NCBI RefSeq assembly: GCF_900109055.1
Contig: NZ_FOIV01000003.1
Coordinates: forward strand, 186,001 to 250,000
Length of the DNA: 64,000 nt
From: Prevotella sp. khp7
GTDB lineage: Bacteria; Bacteroidota; Bacteroidia; Bacteroidales; Bacteroidaceae
Direction of reading: 5' to 3'
Part shown: positions 10,075-18,439 of the stretch, piece after piece
Layout: every line of letters begins with the position of its first letter
How positions within the stretch are numbered: position 1 is the stretch's first letter
Position numbers and translations under genes: made by a program
The notes under the pieces: model-generated
Databases searched by the model: none
What the model was told of the DNA's origin: nothing
What the model saw: only the letters and a program-made list of their open reading frames with translations

Positions 10075-11049
10075 ATGAAGAAAACGTTTCTTACGATGAC
10101 CCTGATGATGGTCATACAGAGTGGAATGGCGCAGCAGAATGTGAACTTTCAGACCGCTTGCCATCCTGAAGATGTAAAGCATTACGATACGAAGACGCTG
10201 CGTGAGCGCTTTGTGATGGAGAAGGTGATGGTTGCTGATGAGATAAACCTGACCTACTCGCATTACGACCGATTCATCTTTGGTGGCGCCATGCCTGTAA
10301 CTAAAACCCTGAAACTGGAGAATTTCCGTGATTTGGGACTTGATGTTGATCCAGGCATCAAGGATAAGTATTTTCTCTATAATCGCGAGTTGGGTATAGT
10401 GAACTGTGGTGAGGGTGACGGCGTGGTGATAGTAGATGGTAAGGAGTATGCCCTCTCTCCGAAGGAAGCTCTCTACATCGGACGTGGCCATATTGCCAAG
10501 GACAAGGATGTCAACAAGGAAGTGCTGTTTCGCTCGAAGGACGCCAATAAGCCTGCTAAGTTCTATCTGAATTCTGCTACAGCCCACCAGCACTATAAGA
10601 CACAGTGGATTACACTCGATGGACGTAAGGGGTCTCTGAAAGCTGCCGTATGGGGACCTGTAGGTTCGCTGGAAGAATGCAATAACCGTACTGTATACAA
10701 GCTCATCGTGAACGATGTGCTGGAGGAGGGCCCCTGTCAGTTACAGCTCGGTTTGACACAGCTGAATCCTGGCGCAGCTTGGAATACGATGCCTCCTCAT
10801 ACTCATGGACGAAGGATTGAGGCTTACTACTACTTCAACCTGCCTCAGGAACAGACCATCGCTCATATCATGGGACAGCCGGAAGAGAGTCGTGTGGTCT
10901 GGTTGCACAACGAACAGGCTATTATGTCGCCAGAGTGGAGTATTCACGCAGCAGCAGGTACTTACTACTATACCTTCATCTGGGGTATGGCTGGCGAGAA
11001 CCTTTATTATAACGATAAGGACAACATTCCCGTAATTGATATCAGATAA
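10075..11049 (+). CDS. kduI: 5-dehydro-4-deoxy-D-glucuronate isomerase KduI with signal peptide
   Basis: KduI isomerises 5-keto-4-deoxyuronate, the product of unsaturated uronide breakdown, to 3-deoxy-D-glycero-2,5-hexodiulosonate. The body aligns well with the E. coli family ([31 protein letters not shown]), and the cupin metal ligands are present as H242, H244, E249 and H291. The protein is 324 residues against about 278 in E. coli. The surplus includes an N-terminal stretch (1-19, [19 protein letters not shown]) that looks like a signal peptide. No in-frame start closer to the conserved region keeps the whole fold. It is 3 bases from the downstream transporter gene. Confidence 0.9.
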   Translation: MKKTFLTMTLMMVIQSGMAQQNVNFQTACHPEDVKHYDTKTLRERFVMEKVMVADEINLTYSHYDRFIFGGAMPVTKTLKLENFRDLGLDVDPGIKDKYFLYNRELGIVNCGEGDGVVIVDGKEYALSPKEALYIGRGHIAKDKDVNKEVLFRSKDANKPAKFYLNSATAHQHYKTQWITLDGRKGSLKAAVWGPVGSLEECNNRTVYKLIVNDVLEEGPCQLQLGLTQLNPGAAWNTMPPHTHGRRIEAYYYFNLPQEQTIAHIMGQPEESRVVWLHNEQAIMSPEWSIHAAAGTYYYTFIWGMAGENLYYNDKDNIPVIDIR

Positions 11050-11051
11050 CT

Positions 11052-12506
11052 ATGGCACCTGTACAAACAACAAAGATGTCCAACTTCCGCTGGGTCATCT
11101 GTGCGTTGCTTTTTCTGGCAACAACTGTAAACTATATGGACCGTCAGGTCTTGTCATTAACATGGAAGGACTTTATTGCCATCGATTTCCATTGGACTGA
11201 TGCCGACTATGGTAAGATTACGGGTATGTTCTCGTTGTTCTATGCTATTGCCAACTTGTTTTCAGGTAAATTTATCGACTGGATGGGAACGAAGAAGGGG
11301 TATCTTATCGCAATCTTCGTATGGTCTACAGGTGCTGTGATGCATGCTGGTTGTGGATGGGTGGCCATGAATATCGAAGACTACAACTCTCTCGAGGCTC
11401 TGCGTGCCGTTCAGGCAGGTAGCGATGCTGCTGTAGCTATTGCCACCATTTCTGTATGGCTCTTCTTGAGTTGTCGTATGATACTGGCTGTTGGTGAGGC
11501 TGGTAACTTCCCTGCTGCCATCAAGGCAACGGCGGAGTATTTCCCAAAGAAAGACCGTGCTTTCTCAACCTCAATCTTCAACAGCGGAGCCTCTGTTGGT
11601 GCCTTGGCTGCTCCTGCCACTATCCCCCTGCTGGCTCGTGCCTGGGGCTGGGAGATGGCTTTTGTTATTATCGGTGTCCTAGGTTATGTATGGATGGGGC
11701 TCTGGATGTGGCTTTACGAGAAACCGCGTAAGAGTAAGTACGTGAATCAAGCAGAATTGAACTATATCGAGCAGGATAGTGATATTGCTGAGGTGCAGGA
11801 TCGCAATAAGGTGAAGGAGGAAAAGGCTATTCCATTCTTGAAGTGTTTTACCTTCCGTCAGACATGGGCGTTTCTTGTTGGTAAGTTGATGACAGATGGC
11901 GTGTGGTGGTTCTTCCTGTTCTGGGCACCAGCCTATTTCAGTGACCAGTATGGTTATACCTCGGATTCAACGATGGGTATCTTGTTGATCTTCACTCTCT
12001 ATCTGATTGTAACTATACTTTCTATCGGTGGTGGTTATCTGCCAACCTACTTCGTGGATAAGAAAGGCATGAATCCCTATTTGGGACGTATGCGTGCGAT
12101 GCTAATCTTTGCTTGCTTCCCCGTGTTGGGATTGCTGGCCCAACCTTTAGGTGCATATAGTGCATGGTGGCCTGCTATCTTGATTGGTCTGCTGGGTGCT
12201 GGCCATCAGGCATGGAGTGCCAATCTCTTTTCAACAATTGGTGATATGTTCCCCAAGAGCACCATTGGTACAATTGTCGGACTGGGTACGATGACGGGTG
12301 GTTTCGGCTCGATGGCTATTAATATGGGATCGGGTGAGTTTTTCACTTGGGCAGCAGAGCAGGGCAATGCCTTCCAGTTCTTTGGCTTTGAGGGTAAACC
12401 TGCTGCTTATATGGTTGTGTTCTGTATCTGTGCTGTAGCTTATCTCATTGGATGGTGCATCATGAAGGCACTTGTTCCAAAATACAAGCCCATCGTTGTG
12501 GAATAG
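11052..12506 (+). CDS. ExuT-like hexuronate MFS transporter
   Basis: A 484-residue major facilitator protein of the anion:cation symporter (ExuT/GudP) family. It shows about twelve membrane segments, the N-terminal signature NYMDRQVLSL, the loop motif FIDWMGTKKGYL after helix 2, and a conserved AVGEAGNFPAAIKATAEYF segment in helices 4-5. It sits directly after kduI, so import of galacturonate, glucuronate or a deoxy-keto-uronate is the best guess. With the EIIC-like permease there are two different transporters around one isomerase. A strong terminator follows. Confidence 0.87.
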   Translation: MAPVQTTKMSNFRWVICALLFLATTVNYMDRQVLSLTWKDFIAIDFHWTDADYGKITGMFSLFYAIANLFSGKFIDWMGTKKGYLIAIFVWSTGAVMHAGCGWVAMNIEDYNSLEALRAVQAGSDAAVAIATISVWLFLSCRMILAVGEAGNFPAAIKATAEYFPKKDRAFSTSIFNSGASVGALAAPATIPLLARAWGWEMAFVIIGVLGYVWMGLWMWLYEKPRKSKYVNQAELNYIEQDSDIAEVQDRNKVKEEKAIPFLKCFTFRQTWAFLVGKLMTDGVWWFFLFWAPAYFSDQYGYTSDSTMGILLIFTLYLIVTILSIGGGYLPTYFVDKKGMNPYLGRMRAMLIFACFPVLGLLAQPLGAYSAWWPAILIGLLGAGHQAWSANLFSTIGDMFPKSTIGTIVGLGTMTGGFGSMAINMGSGEFFTWAAEQGNAFQFFGFEGKPAAYMVVFCICAVAYLIGWCIMKALVPKYKPIVVE

Positions 12507-12513
12507 TTTTTAG

Positions 12514-12527
12514 GCACGGATTAACGC
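12514..12527 (+). repeat. Short intergenic repeat, copy 1
   Basis: GCACGGATTAACGC; its inverted relatives lie at 12591-12606 and 12631-12650, flanking the terminator. Confidence 0.5.
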
Positions 12528-12545
12528 GGCTTAAATAAATTTAAG

Positions 12546-12582
12546 ACACGGCTTTAGCATAATAACTAAGGCCGTGTTTTTA
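12546..12582 (+). terminator. Strong intrinsic terminator
   Basis: A 12-bp stem, ACACGGCTTTAG (12546-12557) with CTAAGGCCGTGT (12566-12577), has one T-G wobble and an 8-base loop, followed by T4-AT. It ends the hexuronate group. The A-rich left flank may also help the convergent gene on the other strand. Confidence 0.92.
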
Positions 12583-12590
12583 TAAAAAGC

Positions 12591-12650
12591 GGTGTTAATC
12601 CGTGTCAAAACTATCATGCGCGAGGACTTACTCCGTGTAATCCGTGCCTA
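12591..12650 (-). repeat. Short intergenic repeat, inverted copies running into the nitroreductase 3' end
   Basis: GGTGTTAATCCGTGTC (12591-12606) and CCGTGTAATCCGTGCC (12633-12648) are inverted relatives of the copy at 12514. The second one encodes the last residues (VGTDYTE) of the nitroreductase on the minus strand. Confidence 0.5.
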
Positions 12651-13413
12651 CATAAAAACCTTGCAAAATGGTGTGGGGGAGGAAATCTTGGTAGACGAGG
12701 GCTCCGAGTAGTCCCTTCGACATCGCCTCGTTGTCTTTGCGAGTGTAGCGGATATCGGTAAAAACCTGGGCGAGGGTTTCTTTGTGATTGATATTCACAA
12801 AGTTGCGGTTCTCCTCCAAGTTCTCCTTATAATTATAATAGGTGTCGATGTCTGTAGCCAGATAGTCCTTGTATGTCTCCTGATGCACGAAACTCTCTAA
12901 GGGTAGTCGATCGGAGAGCGGAGGTTCTTCTGCTGGCCATCCTATGGTGAGTGTGGCCACTGGCATTACGAGCTTAGGCAGTTTTAGAATGTCGATAATC
13001 TGCTGGGGTTGATAAATAGTTGTTCCTAAGTAGCAATAGCCCAGTCCTTCCTCGTCCATCAGATTGCATAGAGTCTGTGTGTAGAGCAGCGCATCGGTAG
13101 CTGCGTTGATATACGATAGAAAGTTGTTGTAGCCAGGTTCGGCTTTACGACACTTGGCCCAGAAACTAGTGCGGTTAAAGTCGGCACAGATGGTCAGTAT
13201 GATGGGGGCTTCGCTAACCATGGGCTGGTTGAAGTGGGCTGGCGCCAGCTTCTGTTTCATTTCTTCACTGCGGGTAACAACAACGCTGTAAAGTTGTAGA
13301 TTCCCCATGGTCTGCGTGCGAGCAGCCTGTGTCAGCAAACGCTCAAGTAGCTCGTCACTAATATCGCGATTAGCATACTTACGTATCGTTCTTCTAGTGA
13401 GAATTGATTTCAT
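12628..13413 (-). CDS. NfsA-type nitroreductase family protein
   Basis: A 261-residue FMN-dependent oxidoreductase of the nitroreductase superfamily. The N-terminal SILTRRTIRKYANRDIS is the usual phosphate-binding arginine motif; LCNLMDEEGLGYCYLGT and LPVATLTIGWPAEEPP-like stretches follow, as in NfsA/FRP-type flavin reductases. The long C-terminal excursion (about 180-250) is typical of that subgroup. It is transcribed alone, convergent with the hexuronate group. The last eight or so codons lie in a short dispersed repeat, so the native stop may have been replaced. Substrate unknown; ubiquinone-like or nitro compounds are only family-level guesses. Confidence 0.85.
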   Translation of the reverse strand: MKSILTRRTIRKYANRDISDELLERLLTQAARTQTMGNLQLYSVVVTRSEEMKQKLAPAHFNQPMVSEAPIILTICADFNRTSFWAKCRKAEPGYNNFLSYINAATDALLYTQTLCNLMDEEGLGYCYLGTTIYQPQQIIDILKLPKLVMPVATLTIGWPAEEPPLSDRLPLESFVHQETYKDYLATDIDTYYNYKENLEENRNFVNINHKETLAQVFTDIRYTRKDNEAMSKGLLGALVYQDFLPHTILQGFYVGTDYTE

Positions 13414-13430
13414 TTTGTTGTTTTTGGTCG

Positions 13431-13438
13431 CAAAGATA
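13431..13438 (-). promoter_or_regulatory. Bacteroidota -7 promoter box for nitroreductase
   Basis: On the minus strand TATCTTTG, 17 bases before the start at 13413. It fits TAnnTTTG. Confidence 0.6.
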
Positions 13439-13481
13439 CAAATATTTCTTAATTATTAATCTATTATTCTCAATTTATTCG

Positions 13482-13489
13482 TAACTTTG
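13482..13489 (+). promoter_or_regulatory. Bacteroidota -7 promoter box
   Basis: TAACTTTG, 20 bases before the ATG at 13510; divergent from the nitroreductase box, about 43 bases away. Confidence 0.6.
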
Positions 13490-13509
13490 TCGCCAAAATA
13501 TATCAGATT

Positions 13510-14130
13510 ATGGAAGAAGATATTCGTAAGGAAACATTAAAGCGTGTGGCTCATGAGTTGGCCATAGCTGGTCTAAAGCAGAACGCTCCCCTCACTGAGG
13601 AACAAATTGCAATAGTGCTGGAGGAGAGGCTGATGACGGTGATTCCTGAGATTACTGAGGTTAGGCCTCAGGTCCTTGAGTGTGACGTGGTGCGCTTTCA
13701 GAACAATAAAGAAAAGTGGGTGGCGCTCGTTGGTCTGCTTGATGGTTATCCGTATGAGATATTTACAGGTCTTCAGGACGATGAAGAGGGTATTATATTG
13801 CCCAAAAACGTGACCCATGGCAAGATTCTTAAGCAGATAAACACTGATGGTAGTAAGCGCTACGATTTCCAGTTTGAGAATAAACGCGGTTATAAAACAA
13901 CGGTAGAGGGCCTCTCAGAGAAGTTCAACCCAGAGTATTGGAATTATGCGAAACTTATCTCTGGTGTGCTTCGCTATCGCATGCCGTTGGAGCATGTTAT
14001 CAAACTTGTGGCTTCACTCTCGTTGAAGGATGAGAGCATCAATACTTGGAAGACGGGTGTTGAGCGGGCCTTGAAGAAATATATTCCTGGAAACCATGAT
14101 GATTTTGAACAGGATAATTGTGAGGAATGA
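13510..14130 (+). CDS. Stand-alone protein resembling the C-terminal region of B12-dependent ribonucleotide reductase
   Basis: A 206-residue cytoplasmic protein. From memory of the family, residues 55-195 closely resemble the region after the catalytic barrel in Bacteroidota class II ribonucleotide reductase (NrdJ): VVRFQNNKEKWVALVGLLDG, PYEIFTGL, KRYDFQF, GYKTTVEGLS, YWNYAKLISGVLRYRMP and INTWKTGVERALKKYIP. The ten-stranded barrel with the active-site cysteines is absent, and so is the terminal CxxC zinc ribbon that normally follows. The first 50 residues are helical. It may be an accessory or regulatory piece, or a relic kept under selection. The stop overlaps folB (ATGA), so translation is coupled. 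No homology search was possible. Confidence 0.6.
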   Translation: MEEDIRKETLKRVAHELAIAGLKQNAPLTEEQIAIVLEERLMTVIPEITEVRPQVLECDVVRFQNNKEKWVALVGLLDGYPYEIFTGLQDDEEGIILPKNVTHGKILKQINTDGSKRYDFQFENKRGYKTTVEGLSEKFNPEYWNYAKLISGVLRYRMPLEHVIKLVASLSLKDESINTWKTGVERALKKYIPGNHDDFEQDNCEE

Positions 14131-14495
14131 CGCTGATTGATGGATATGTGTTTTTGCGGGATGTCCGCTTCCATGCGTTCCATGGGGTGTTATCGCAGGA
14201 AAGCAGGGTTGGAGGAGAATTCATCGTTAATCTCCGTGTGGGCTATCCGTTGGAGAATGCAGTGGAGAGTGATGAGGTGGATGACACCTTGAACTATGCT
14301 GCTTTGTACGACCTTGTGGCGCAAGAGATGTGCCAGCCCTCCAAGTTGCTTGAGCACGTGGCAGGTCGGATCATAAAAGCTATAGAACATACGTTTCCGC
14401 AAGTGACATCCGTTGATCTGACGCTCACCAAGCGGAATCCTCCCATGGGAGCAGATTGTGATGGTGCAGGTGTGGAAATACATTGGATAAGGTAA
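14127..14495 (+). CDS. folB: Dihydroneopterin aldolase FolB
   Basis: FolB converts dihydroneopterin to 6-hydroxymethyl-dihydropterin in folate synthesis. The 122-residue protein shows VFLRDVRFHAFHGVLSQE with the FHGV motif, the catalytic Tyr/Glu region (DDTLNYAALYDLV, LLEHVAGRI) and the C-terminal LTKRNPPM. Length is normal. It overlaps the upstream RNR-like gene by 4 bases, and the amidase gene follows after 4 bases, so an operon is likely. Confidence 0.93.
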   Translation: MTLIDGYVFLRDVRFHAFHGVLSQESRVGGEFIVNLRVGYPLENAVESDEVDDTLNYAALYDLVAQEMCQPSKLLEHVAGRIIKAIEHTFPQVTSVDLTLTKRNPPMGADCDGAGVEIHWIR

Positions 14496-14499
14496 AAAG

Positions 14500-15762
14500 G
14501 TGAAGGTAGTTAGAAACATATTAGGACTTTTTTTTCTGTGTGCAGCTTTTTCAGCTCATGCAGCCAATAAGCAGTTTACCTTGGTAATCGATGCTGGTCA
14601 TGGCGGGCATGATACGGGTGCGGTGGGAGCTATCTCGAAGGAGAAGAACCTGACGCTGAAGTTCGCATTGGCCTTTGGGCGATTGGTGGAAAATAACTGC
14701 CCCGATGTCAATGTGGTTTATACCCGAAAGACAGATAAGTTCGTGGAGCTCTATCGTCGTGCAGAGATAGCCAATAAGGCAAAGGCCGACCTCTTTATCT
14801 CATTCCATATCAACGCTTTGCCTAAAGGGCGTGTGGCACGAGGCTTCCAAACCTATACGTTGGGTACCAGCAAACGTACGGGAAAAATGACGGGGGTGAT
14901 AGAAAATCTGGAAGTGGCCAAGCGCGAGAACTCGGTAATCTTCCTTGAAAAAGACTATAAGCAGACTTATCAGGGCTATGACCCCAATTCGCCAGAAAGC
15001 AATATCATGTTTGAATTTATTCAGGATAAGAACATGGAGAATAGTGTGGAGCTGGCCAAGTATATGCAGAAATATGTGTGTCAGGCAACAGGCCGACAGG
15101 ATATGGGAGCTCAACAGGATAATTTGGCTGTACTGCGCTTGTCGTCGATGCCGGGTTGCCTGATAGAGTTGGGCTTTATCTCTACACGTGACGAGGAGGT
15201 TTATATGAACTCCGCTGCTGCTGAGAGTCAGTATGCTCGTGGGGTATTCAATGCGTTCCTTAATTATCGTAAGCGTCATGGCGGTAGCATTACCATTCCT
15301 TATATGCCTGTAGAAAATCCCAAACCACAACAAAAGGAGATTCTGCAGTCCAGGCAGGAAGAACCCACAACGGAGTTACAGTCCGGCCCAGTAGATATTC
15401 AGGATACGGTCCTGCGGACGATGGTTTCCGAACCTGCGCCCATGGCAGTTCCTATTGCAGAACCAGCCCCTGTTGCTAGAACTACGTCAATAGCTCCTGT
15501 GTTCAAGGTTCAGATTTTAGTCAGTTCTTCGAAAATAAAGGCAGGCGATGCCCGACTGAAGGGTCTTACAGGTGTAGACTACTATCAGGAGGGAGGCATG
15601 TACAAATATACGGTAGGCTCGTCAGAAAATTATAACGAGATAAATCAGAAACGCAAAGAAGTATCAGAGAAATTCCCAGGTGCATTCGTCATTGCTTTCA
15701 AGGATGGCGCTCGGACTGATGTCAATGCAGCTATCAGGGATTTCAAGAATAGAAAGAAATAA
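14500..15762 (+). CDS. N-acetylmuramoyl-L-alanine amidase with C-terminal SPOR-like domain
   Basis: A periplasmic zinc amidase of the Amidase_3 (AmiC) family that cleaves the peptide stem from peptidoglycan, usually for daughter-cell separation. The start is a GTG at 14500. A signal peptide ends near AHAA (22). Zinc ligands are H34 (DAGHGGHD), E48 and H103 (SFHINAL); the catalytic glutamate is in CLIELGFIS. Residues 345-420 (FKVQILVSSS, YKYTVGSSENYNEI) look like a SPOR domain, which binds denuded septal glycans. The linker is rich in Pro, Glu and Ala. The MCE-protein gene follows 12 bases later. Confidence 0.92.
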   Translation: MKVVRNILGLFFLCAAFSAHAANKQFTLVIDAGHGGHDTGAVGAISKEKNLTLKFALAFGRLVENNCPDVNVVYTRKTDKFVELYRRAEIANKAKADLFISFHINALPKGRVARGFQTYTLGTSKRTGKMTGVIENLEVAKRENSVIFLEKDYKQTYQGYDPNSPESNIMFEFIQDKNMENSVELAKYMQKYVCQATGRQDMGAQQDNLAVLRLSSMPGCLIELGFISTRDEEVYMNSAAAESQYARGVFNAFLNYRKRHGGSITIPYMPVENPKPQQKEILQSRQEEPTTELQSGPVDIQDTVLRTMVSEPAPMAVPIAEPAPVARTTSIAPVFKVQILVSSSKIKAGDARLKGLTGVDYYQEGGMYKYTVGSSENYNEINQKRKEVSEKFPGAFVIAFKDGARTDVNAAIRDFKNRKK

Positions 15763-15774
15763 AAGAAACGAGTT

Positions 15775-16671
15775 ATGAAGAAATTATCTAAAGAGGTTCA
15801 GATTGCTTTGGTTGCAATCGTTGGCATTGTCGTACTGTACGTCGGACTTCAGTTCCTGAAAGGCATGACGCTGTTCTCTACTGATAATAGTTACTATGTG
15901 AAATTCCAGGATGTGAGCGGATTGTCGGTGGCTAGTCCTATCTATGCCAATGGCTATCGTGTAGGTGTTGTAGAAGAAATTGTTTATAACTACCAGAAGA
16001 CGGGTGATATCGTGGCTCAGATAAGTATCGACAATAAATTGGCTGTTCCTGCAGACAGTAGGGCTGAGATATGTACCGACATGATGGGAAATGTAAAGGT
16101 GGAGCTCAAATTAGGTTCTGCGAGTGCCATTGCCTCAGGTGACACTATCTGTGGTGGTCAACAGTTGGGGGCCTTGGGACAGGCTGCAGGCATGATACCA
16201 CAAATACAACAGATGTTACCTAAACTCGATTCTATTTTGGCAAGTGTGAACACCCTGTTGGCTGACCCGGCTATAGCTAACTCTCTGCATCATGTTGACC
16301 AGATAACTGCAAATCTGACTAAGACTAGTCAGGACTTGAATCGGCTAACGGCCAGTTTGAATCAGCAGATGCCTCAGATACTTAAGAATGCAGATGGTGT
16401 GCTGGCTAATACCAATCAGTTGACTGAGAGTCTGAATAACCTCGATATTGCCACAACCATGGTAAGCGTTAATACCACTCTGAAGAATGTGGAGCAGATG
16501 ACGGCCAAACTGAACAGCACAGAGGGCACTTTGGGATTACTGATGAGAGACCCGAGTCTTTATAGTAATTTGAATGCTACGATGATGCACGCAGACTCCC
16601 TGATGATAGATTTAAAAACTCATCCAAAACGCTATGTACACTTCTCGGTTTTCGGAAGAAAAAATGATTAA
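15775..16671 (+). CDS. MlaD/MCE-family lipid transport protein
   Basis: A 298-residue protein with an N-terminal membrane anchor (about 9-30) and one MCE domain (about 36-115: YYVKFQDVSGLSVASPIYANGYRVG). The C-terminal half is long and helical, with repeated asparagine/leucine heptads. MCE proteins form hexameric rings in the envelope that carry phospholipids between inner and outer membranes. The permease and ATPase partners (MlaE, MlaF) are not in the window. Its pairing with an amidase gene directly upstream is a frequent arrangement in this phylum (recalled). It is the last gene before the dnaA promoter region. Confidence 0.88.
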   Translation: MKKLSKEVQIALVAIVGIVVLYVGLQFLKGMTLFSTDNSYYVKFQDVSGLSVASPIYANGYRVGVVEEIVYNYQKTGDIVAQISIDNKLAVPADSRAEICTDMMGNVKVELKLGSASAIASGDTICGGQQLGALGQAAGMIPQIQQMLPKLDSILASVNTLLADPAIANSLHHVDQITANLTKTSQDLNRLTASLNQQMPQILKNADGVLANTNQLTESLNNLDIATTMVSVNTTLKNVEQMTAKLNSTEGTLGLLMRDPSLYSNLNATMMHADSLMIDLKTHPKRYVHFSVFGRKND

Positions 16672-16993
16672 TTTAGATTTTGTCTAAATAAATGAGATTT
16701 TACTCTCTATCTCTTTTCTAAGCTGATAAGTCATTTTGTGGGGGTGTTGAAAACGTTGTATACTGCTGATTATTAGTGTGTTGTCTTTTTGCAAGTGTAT
16801 AAATCTGTATATTCTTGCGTGAAACGGGTTAACTTGCCGATTATGAGGTAGTTATATTTGATTGTACACACGTGGCTAAAAAATGTGCATTTGCATAATT
16901 GAAAAAAAAATGCGAACTTTGCACCACAATTATAAATCACAAGCCTACGGTCTTGTAACTAATAAATATTGTCGCAAACATAAAACAACGCCA
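16672..16993. other. Gene-free region upstream of dnaA
   Basis: 322 bases without a convincing gene. It begins with a weak AT-rich hairpin (ATTTAGA 16671-16677 with TCTAAAT 16683-16689) after the MCE gene and ends in the dnaA promoter and leader. One 9-mer, TGTTGAAAA at 16745-16753, is a near match to the reverse of a DnaA box (TTTTCCACA). A single copy is not enough to call an origin. Confidence 0.6.
16890..16921 (+). promoter_or_regulatory. Promoter of dnaA
   Basis: The -33 element TTTG (16890-16893) and a -7 element GAACTTTG (16914-16921, one mismatch to TAnnTTTG) are spaced by exactly 20 bases. They lie 72 bases before the chosen dnaA start. Confidence 0.7.
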
Positions 16994-18400
16994 ATGAAAA
17001 ATAGTCATCAGGCGCTCTGGGACAACTGCCTTAATCTGATTAGGGCTAACGTTACTGAGCAGCAGTTTAAAACGTGGTTCGCACCAATCACCTTCGAGTC
17101 TTACTCGGAGCAGGATTATACGTTATTGGTGCAGGTTCCGAGTCCGTACGTGTACGAGTACTTGGAGCAGTACTACGTTGGACTATTAAGTAAGGTGCTC
17201 GCGCGTGTGTTTGGTACTAATGTGATACTACGTTACAGAATCGTGGCAGTTCAGACTGGTAATGGTACTGTAGAGATTGAAAGCGATGGCCCCAGTATGG
17301 ATATGTCTCACCCTGCTCCTCAGGGTAATAAGTCGCCTTCAACGCTTGATGCGGCCACTCCCCAGCAGCTGAATCCTCAACTCGACCCCAAGAAGACATT
17401 CCAAAACTATATAGAAGGTGACAGCAATAAGTTGTCTCGCACTGTAGGACTCTCAATTGCGGAGCATCCAGGTAAAACCACATTCAACCCCTTCTTCATC
17501 TATGGTCCTTCAGGCTGTGGTAAAACCCACCTGATTAATGCCATTGGCGTGCGTTGTAAGGAAACTTATCCGAATAAGCGTGTACTCTATGTTAGTGCTC
17601 GTCTGTTTCAGGTGCAGTTTACTGATTCTGTGCGTCAGAACACCACCAACGACTTCATCAATTTCTATCAGTCTATTGATGTGCTGATCGTTGATGACAT
17701 TCAGGAGTGGGTTAACTCTCCTAAGACACTTGACACGTTCTTCCACATCTTCAATCACCTGTTCCGCAATGGTAAACAGATCATTCTGGCTAGCGACCGT
17801 CCTCCTGTAGATCTTCAAGGCATGAAGGATCGCTTGCTCACACGTTTCGCCTGTGGACTGATTGCTGAGTTGGAAAAGCCCAATGTGCAGTTATGTGTCG
17901 ACATTCTCACCTCAAAATGTCGTCGTGATGGTTTGAGCATTCCATCGGATGTGATTCAGTATATCGCTGAGACAGCTAATGGCAGTGTGCGTGATTTGGA
18001 GGGTGTGGTTAATTCGCTGATGGCCTATTCAATCGTTTACAACTCAAATATCGATATGCGTTTGGCTGAGCGTGTCATCAAACGTTCTGTGAAGATTGAT
18101 AATCATCCGCTTACTGTTGATGATATTCTCGAGAAGGTGTGCCATCATTATGGTGTCAGTCAGTCGAGTGCATTCAGTAAAAGTCGCAAGCGTAATTATG
18201 TTCAAGTGCGTCAGGTGTCTATGTATCTGGCTCAGAAGCATACCAAACTTTCTGCAGCCCGTATTGGTCAACTTATTGGCAATCGTGATCACTCAACGGT
18301 AATTCACAGTTGCAATACCATTGAGAAACGTTTGAAGATTGACAAGGCTTTTGTGGCTGAGATTAGTAGTATTGAAAATTCGTTTAAACTGAAACAATAA
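16994..18400 (+). CDS. dnaA: Chromosomal replication initiator DnaA
   Basis: DnaA binds origin DnaA boxes and melts the duplex to load the helicase. ATG 16994 gives 468 residues, beginning with HQALWDNCLNLIRANVTEQQFKTWFAPI (domain I). An in-frame start at 16883 would lie upstream of the predicted promoter and is rejected. The linker is followed by the AAA+ domain, with Walker A GPSGCGKT (171-178), Walker B LIVDDIQ, and the C-terminal DNA-binding signature GNRDHSTVIHSC. The linker is rich in Pro, Ser and Gln. The gene is alone: dnaN is not downstream, as is common in this phylum. Confidence 0.97.
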   Translation: MKNSHQALWDNCLNLIRANVTEQQFKTWFAPITFESYSEQDYTLLVQVPSPYVYEYLEQYYVGLLSKVLARVFGTNVILRYRIVAVQTGNGTVEIESDGPSMDMSHPAPQGNKSPSTLDAATPQQLNPQLDPKKTFQNYIEGDSNKLSRTVGLSIAEHPGKTTFNPFFIYGPSGCGKTHLINAIGVRCKETYPNKRVLYVSARLFQVQFTDSVRQNTTNDFINFYQSIDVLIVDDIQEWVNSPKTLDTFFHIFNHLFRNGKQIILASDRPPVDLQGMKDRLLTRFACGLIAELEKPNVQLCVDILTSKCRRDGLSIPSDVIQYIAETANGSVRDLEGVVNSLMAYSIVYNSNIDMRLAERVIKRSVKIDNHPLTVDDILEKVCHHYGVSQSSAFSKSRKRNYVQVRQVSMYLAQKHTKLSAARIGQLIGNRDHSTVIHSCNTIEKRLKIDKAFVAEISSIENSFKLKQ

Positions 18401-18404
18401 CATA

Positions 18405-18437
18405 ATTAATCCCCCATCAAACTGATGGGGGATTAAT
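18405..18437. terminator. Bidirectional terminator between dnaA and the TonB receptor
   Basis: A perfect 15-bp stem, ATTAATCCCCCATCA (18405-18419) with TGATGGGGGATTAAT (18423-18437), has a 3-base loop. It sits exactly between two convergent genes and overlaps neither. Confidence 0.88.
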
Positions 18438-18439
18438 AT

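Noticed and set aside
16745..16753. DnaA box and possible origin upstream of dnaA
   Set aside because: Only one imperfect 9-mer; no cluster and no evident AT-rich unwinding element, so no origin is called.
16883..16993. N-terminal extension of DnaA by 37 codons
   Set aside because: The predicted promoter lies inside it, and DnaA homology begins at the ATG at 16994.
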